Below, piece after piece: positions 5,600 through 6,808 of a stretch of 6,808 nt of DNA; position 1 is the first letter of the stretch, and every line of letters starts with the position of its first letter. The translations under genes and the position numbers were made by a program. The stretch comes from JAQTNP01 sp964616145 (GTDB lineage Bacteria; Patescibacteriota; Minisyncoccia; Minisyncoccales; PEYH01), in assembly GCA_964616145.1 (NCBI GenBank), contig CAZTRD010000041.1, positions 1 to 6,808 on the forward strand, read 5' to 3'. The notes beneath the pieces were generated by a model, which made no database searches, was not told the DNA's origin, and was given only the letters and a program-made list of their open reading frames with translations.

Positions 5600-6361
5600 A
5601 TGAAGAATCAAATAACGCAACTTCTACAAAGATATTATACGGAATACAAATTCAGCATTGTTAGAATAACAGTCCGAAATCAAAACGGCGATTTATGCAA
5701 TGGAACGGGTTTTCATATTGGAGAAGGGTATATAGTTACTGCGAGACATGTAGTTGAATTTAATAAGATACATGAAATTATTGGGCATTTTCAATCTAGA
5801 AGTCACGAATTAACAGGAGACATAATTCTTCCGGAAGATAAAAAAATGGATTTAGCACTCCTAAAGACAAATTTCAATTTGAATGAGTATATGAGTAAAG
5901 AATTTAAATTACCTCCAATGACCCCCACATGTATAAAGAAGCATGATTCAATTCCTTTGTCTTGGTATTTGTCAGATATGATAGGACGAGATGTCGAATT
6001 AATGAAAGTTCTTGTGTTTGGCTTTCCCAGAGTATCACTATCTGCTAAAACTGATCTAGTTGGAATTACTGGAGAAATAAATGCTTTTATTGAACGGTAT
6101 GATGACATTTACCCATATTTCATTATTTCAGTTCCTCCCAAGGGGGGATACAGCGGTGGACCTGTTATATCTGAAAGTGGGCATGTTATCGGAGTAATTA
6201 CAGAATCTTTATTCAAAGATAATGAGAATCAAGAGTCTGGATTCCTTACAGTTATTCTTGTAGATGTCCTATTGAATTTTATGCGAGAAAAAAATCTTAA
6301 TCCTGAAGGATATGATGAAGAAGAATGGCATAGCCCCCGAGGGCCTGGTTACAGAAAATGA
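5600..6361 (+). CDS. Cytoplasmic trypsin-like (S1/HtrA-type) serine protease
   Basis: A chymotrypsin-fold protease domain fills almost the whole 253-residue protein. The triad is complete: His50 in GEGYIVTARHVVE, Asp84 in KKMDLALLK and Ser185 in PPKGGYSGGPVIS, the last in the canonical G-x-S-G-G-P context. GTGFHIG before the histidine and GHVIGVITES after the serine are also standard. There is no signal peptide, membrane segment or PDZ domain, so unlike periplasmic HtrA it should act inside the cell. Such stand-alone intracellular proteases are known in bacterial conflict systems, where a sensor triggers them. ATG 5600 was chosen; TTG 5558 with AAGGGA five bases upstream would add 14 low-complexity residues (KYNNNN) and overlap the nuclease-like gene by 14 bp. 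The stop overlaps the next ATG as ATGA. Substrate unknown; a neighbouring protein is a natural guess. Confidence 0.9.
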   Translation: MKNQITQLLQRYYTEYKFSIVRITVRNQNGDLCNGTGFHIGEGYIVTARHVVEFNKIHEIIGHFQSRSHELTGDIILPEDKKMDLALLKTNFNLNEYMSKEFKLPPMTPTCIKKHDSIPLSWYLSDMIGRDVELMKVLVFGFPRVSLSAKTDLVGITGEINAFIERYDDIYPYFIISVPPKGGYSGGPVISESGHVIGVITESLFKDNENQESGFLTVILVDVLLNFMREKNLNPEGYDEEEWHSPRGPGYRK

Positions 6362-6642
6362 AATTGAATATAGCAACATATCATAAATTAGCAGAAAAAT
6401 ACTTGAAGTATCAATTTTCACTTTATCCGATGAGATTTAATGTTTCTAAGGAGCTTCAAATAGCAATAATGCAACTACATCAATCAAATACTGATACAAT
6501 GTTTTCTCTTAGGAAAATAGTCTCTTTAAAAAATGTAAACGATATGTACTGCCTTACAAGGTCTATGTTTGAATCAGTTGTTAATAGAAGAAAGAAGTTA
6601 CGTCAAAAAAAGTGTTTATCCGTACCCTTGGCTGACAAATGA
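6358..6642 (+). CDS. Probable truncated DUF5677-like protein at island end
   Basis: A 94-residue frame whose ATG overlaps the protease stop by four bases (ATGA). Residues 1-76 form helices ending in NDMYCLTRSMFESVVN, matching the first conserved helix (R-S-M-F-E) of DUF5677-type proteins and its counterparts in the genes at 2919 and 3867. Complete relatives continue for 130 or more residues with a second, histidine-containing helix. Here the frame turns into a short basic tail (RRKKLRQKK) and stops about 110 bases before the tRNA remnant. I checked the other two forward frames beyond this point and both soon hit stops without recognisable continuation, so a simple single frameshift does not restore it. 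The gene looks cut by deletion at the island boundary, or it is a natural short form. Confidence 0.62.
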   Translation: MKLNIATYHKLAEKYLKYQFSLYPMRFNVSKELQIAIMQLHQSNTDTMFSLRKIVSLKNVNDMYCLTRSMFESVVNRRKKLRQKKCLSVPLADK

Positions 6643-6691
6643 ACGATAGGAATTTTTTGTGCCTAAACAGCGATCCATACTGTCCAATTTC

Positions 6692-6729
6692 TGTACAGTT
6701 AAACACTTGTAACTCTGTAACCCTTGTAC
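6692..6729. repeat. Cluster of TGTAA/TGTAC words next to the attachment site
   Basis: TGTAC occurs at 6692-6696 (inside the palindrome CTGTACAG, 6691-6698) and 6725-6729; TGTAA occurs at 6708-6712 and 6716-6720. Four such words within 38 bases, about 26 bases from the tRNA remnant, resemble arm-type binding sites of an integrase or excisionase. The words are short and AT-rich, so chance is a real alternative. Confidence 0.3.
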
Positions 6730-6754
6730 TATAATGCACTTAGGAAGGCAGTAG

Positions 6755-6777
6755 TTCGAATCCCTGCCTCTCCGCCA
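6755..6777 (+). other. Attachment-site remnant: 3' end of a tRNA-Ser gene (attR-like)
   Basis: The bases read as T-loop TTCGAAT (6755-6761), 3' T-stem CCCTG (6762-6766), 3' acceptor strand CCTCTCC (6767-6773), discriminator G (6774) and encoded CCA (6775-6777). The five bases before the T-loop (AGTAG) do not pair with CCCTG, and no matching 5' acceptor GGAGAGG lies in the preceding 100 bases, so the 5' part of the tRNA is absent. The acceptor strand and discriminator G fit tRNA-Ser. Integrases of this type commonly recombine at tRNA 3' ends and leave exactly such a duplicate at the far end of the element. An intact tRNA-Ser ending in the same bases is predicted left of the window. Confidence 0.75.
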
Positions 6778-6808
6778 ATTGAGAAATGGGGCGTCTTTGA
6801 GGAAGAGA
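6778..6808. other. Probable host flank beyond the island
   Basis: The last 31 bases follow the CCA of the tRNA remnant. If the island model is right, this is the chromosomal sequence that originally lay downstream of the tRNA-Ser gene. No feature can be recognised in so short a stretch. Confidence 0.4.

Noticed and set aside
6639..6734. 31-codon ORF starting at an ATGA overlap with the last cargo gene
   Set aside because: The peptide is Cys/Asn-rich and low in protein-like character, and the frame runs through the likely integrase-site region. Overlap alone is not enough.
6680..6777. Complete tRNA gene at the right end
   Set aside because: There is no 5' acceptor GGAGAGG, D-arm or anticodon arm in the preceding 100 bases, and the 5' T-stem does not pair, so only the 3' part is present.
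1..6808. CRISPR array or riboswitch
   Set aside because: There are no regularly spaced repeats beyond the two abutting 23-bp units, and no recognisable conserved riboswitch core.

Overview
The window looks like most of a small bacterial genomic island inserted at a tRNA-Ser gene. It is AT-rich and every convincing gene reads on the + strand. A tyrosine recombinase enters from the left edge, its N-terminal end lying outside the window. At the right end, the last 23 bases of a tRNA gene (T-loop, 3' T-stem, 3' acceptor strand, discriminator G and encoded CCA) stand alone with no 5' half. This is what integration into the 3' end of a tRNA leaves behind. The acceptor strand CCTCTCC with discriminator G fits bacterial tRNA-Ser. 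The intact tRNA would be expected just left of the window, so the island would be only slightly longer than this window. The host cannot be named; low GC, an encoded CCA and strong Shine-Dalgarno sites only say Bacteria.

Layout: (1) 2-805, integrase; (2) 806-1087, a gap with a perfect tandem of two 23-bp units that each contain TATAAT; (3) 1088-2092, a DUF4062 protein (TIR-like sensor/effector fold) with a coiled coil and a winged-helix-like tail; (4) 2093-2384, a gap with a stem-loop and two tiny chained ORFs; (5) 2385-2918, a HEPN-like protein with an RNKLAH motif; (6) 2919-3722, an all-helical protein resembling the DUF5677 group; (7) 3730-4592, a DUF5677 protein that appears to be split by a one-base frameshift near 3838; (8) 4585-5571, an uncharacterised protein with a D-x10-E-x-K signature of PD-(D/E)XK nucleases; (9) 5600-6361, a trypsin-like serine protease with a full His/Asp/Ser triad and no signal peptide; (10) 6358-6642, a protein that begins like a DUF5677-type protein and stops just after the RSMFE motif, probably truncated by the island boundary; (11) 6643-6777, a spacer with repeated TGTAA/TGTAC words, then the tRNA remnant; (12) 6778-6808, probable host flank.

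Genes 5 to 10 are packed with 0-8 bp gaps or 4-8 bp overlaps and are likely co-transcribed. The inferred theme is biological conflict: a HEPN-like RNase candidate, a nuclease candidate and an intracellular protease, together with three DUF5677-like helical proteins and a DUF4062 protein, carried as integrase cargo. I do not recognise this combination as a named defence system. Composition differs from gene to gene, so the cassette may be a mosaic assembled from more than one source. Function is not shown by the sequence.
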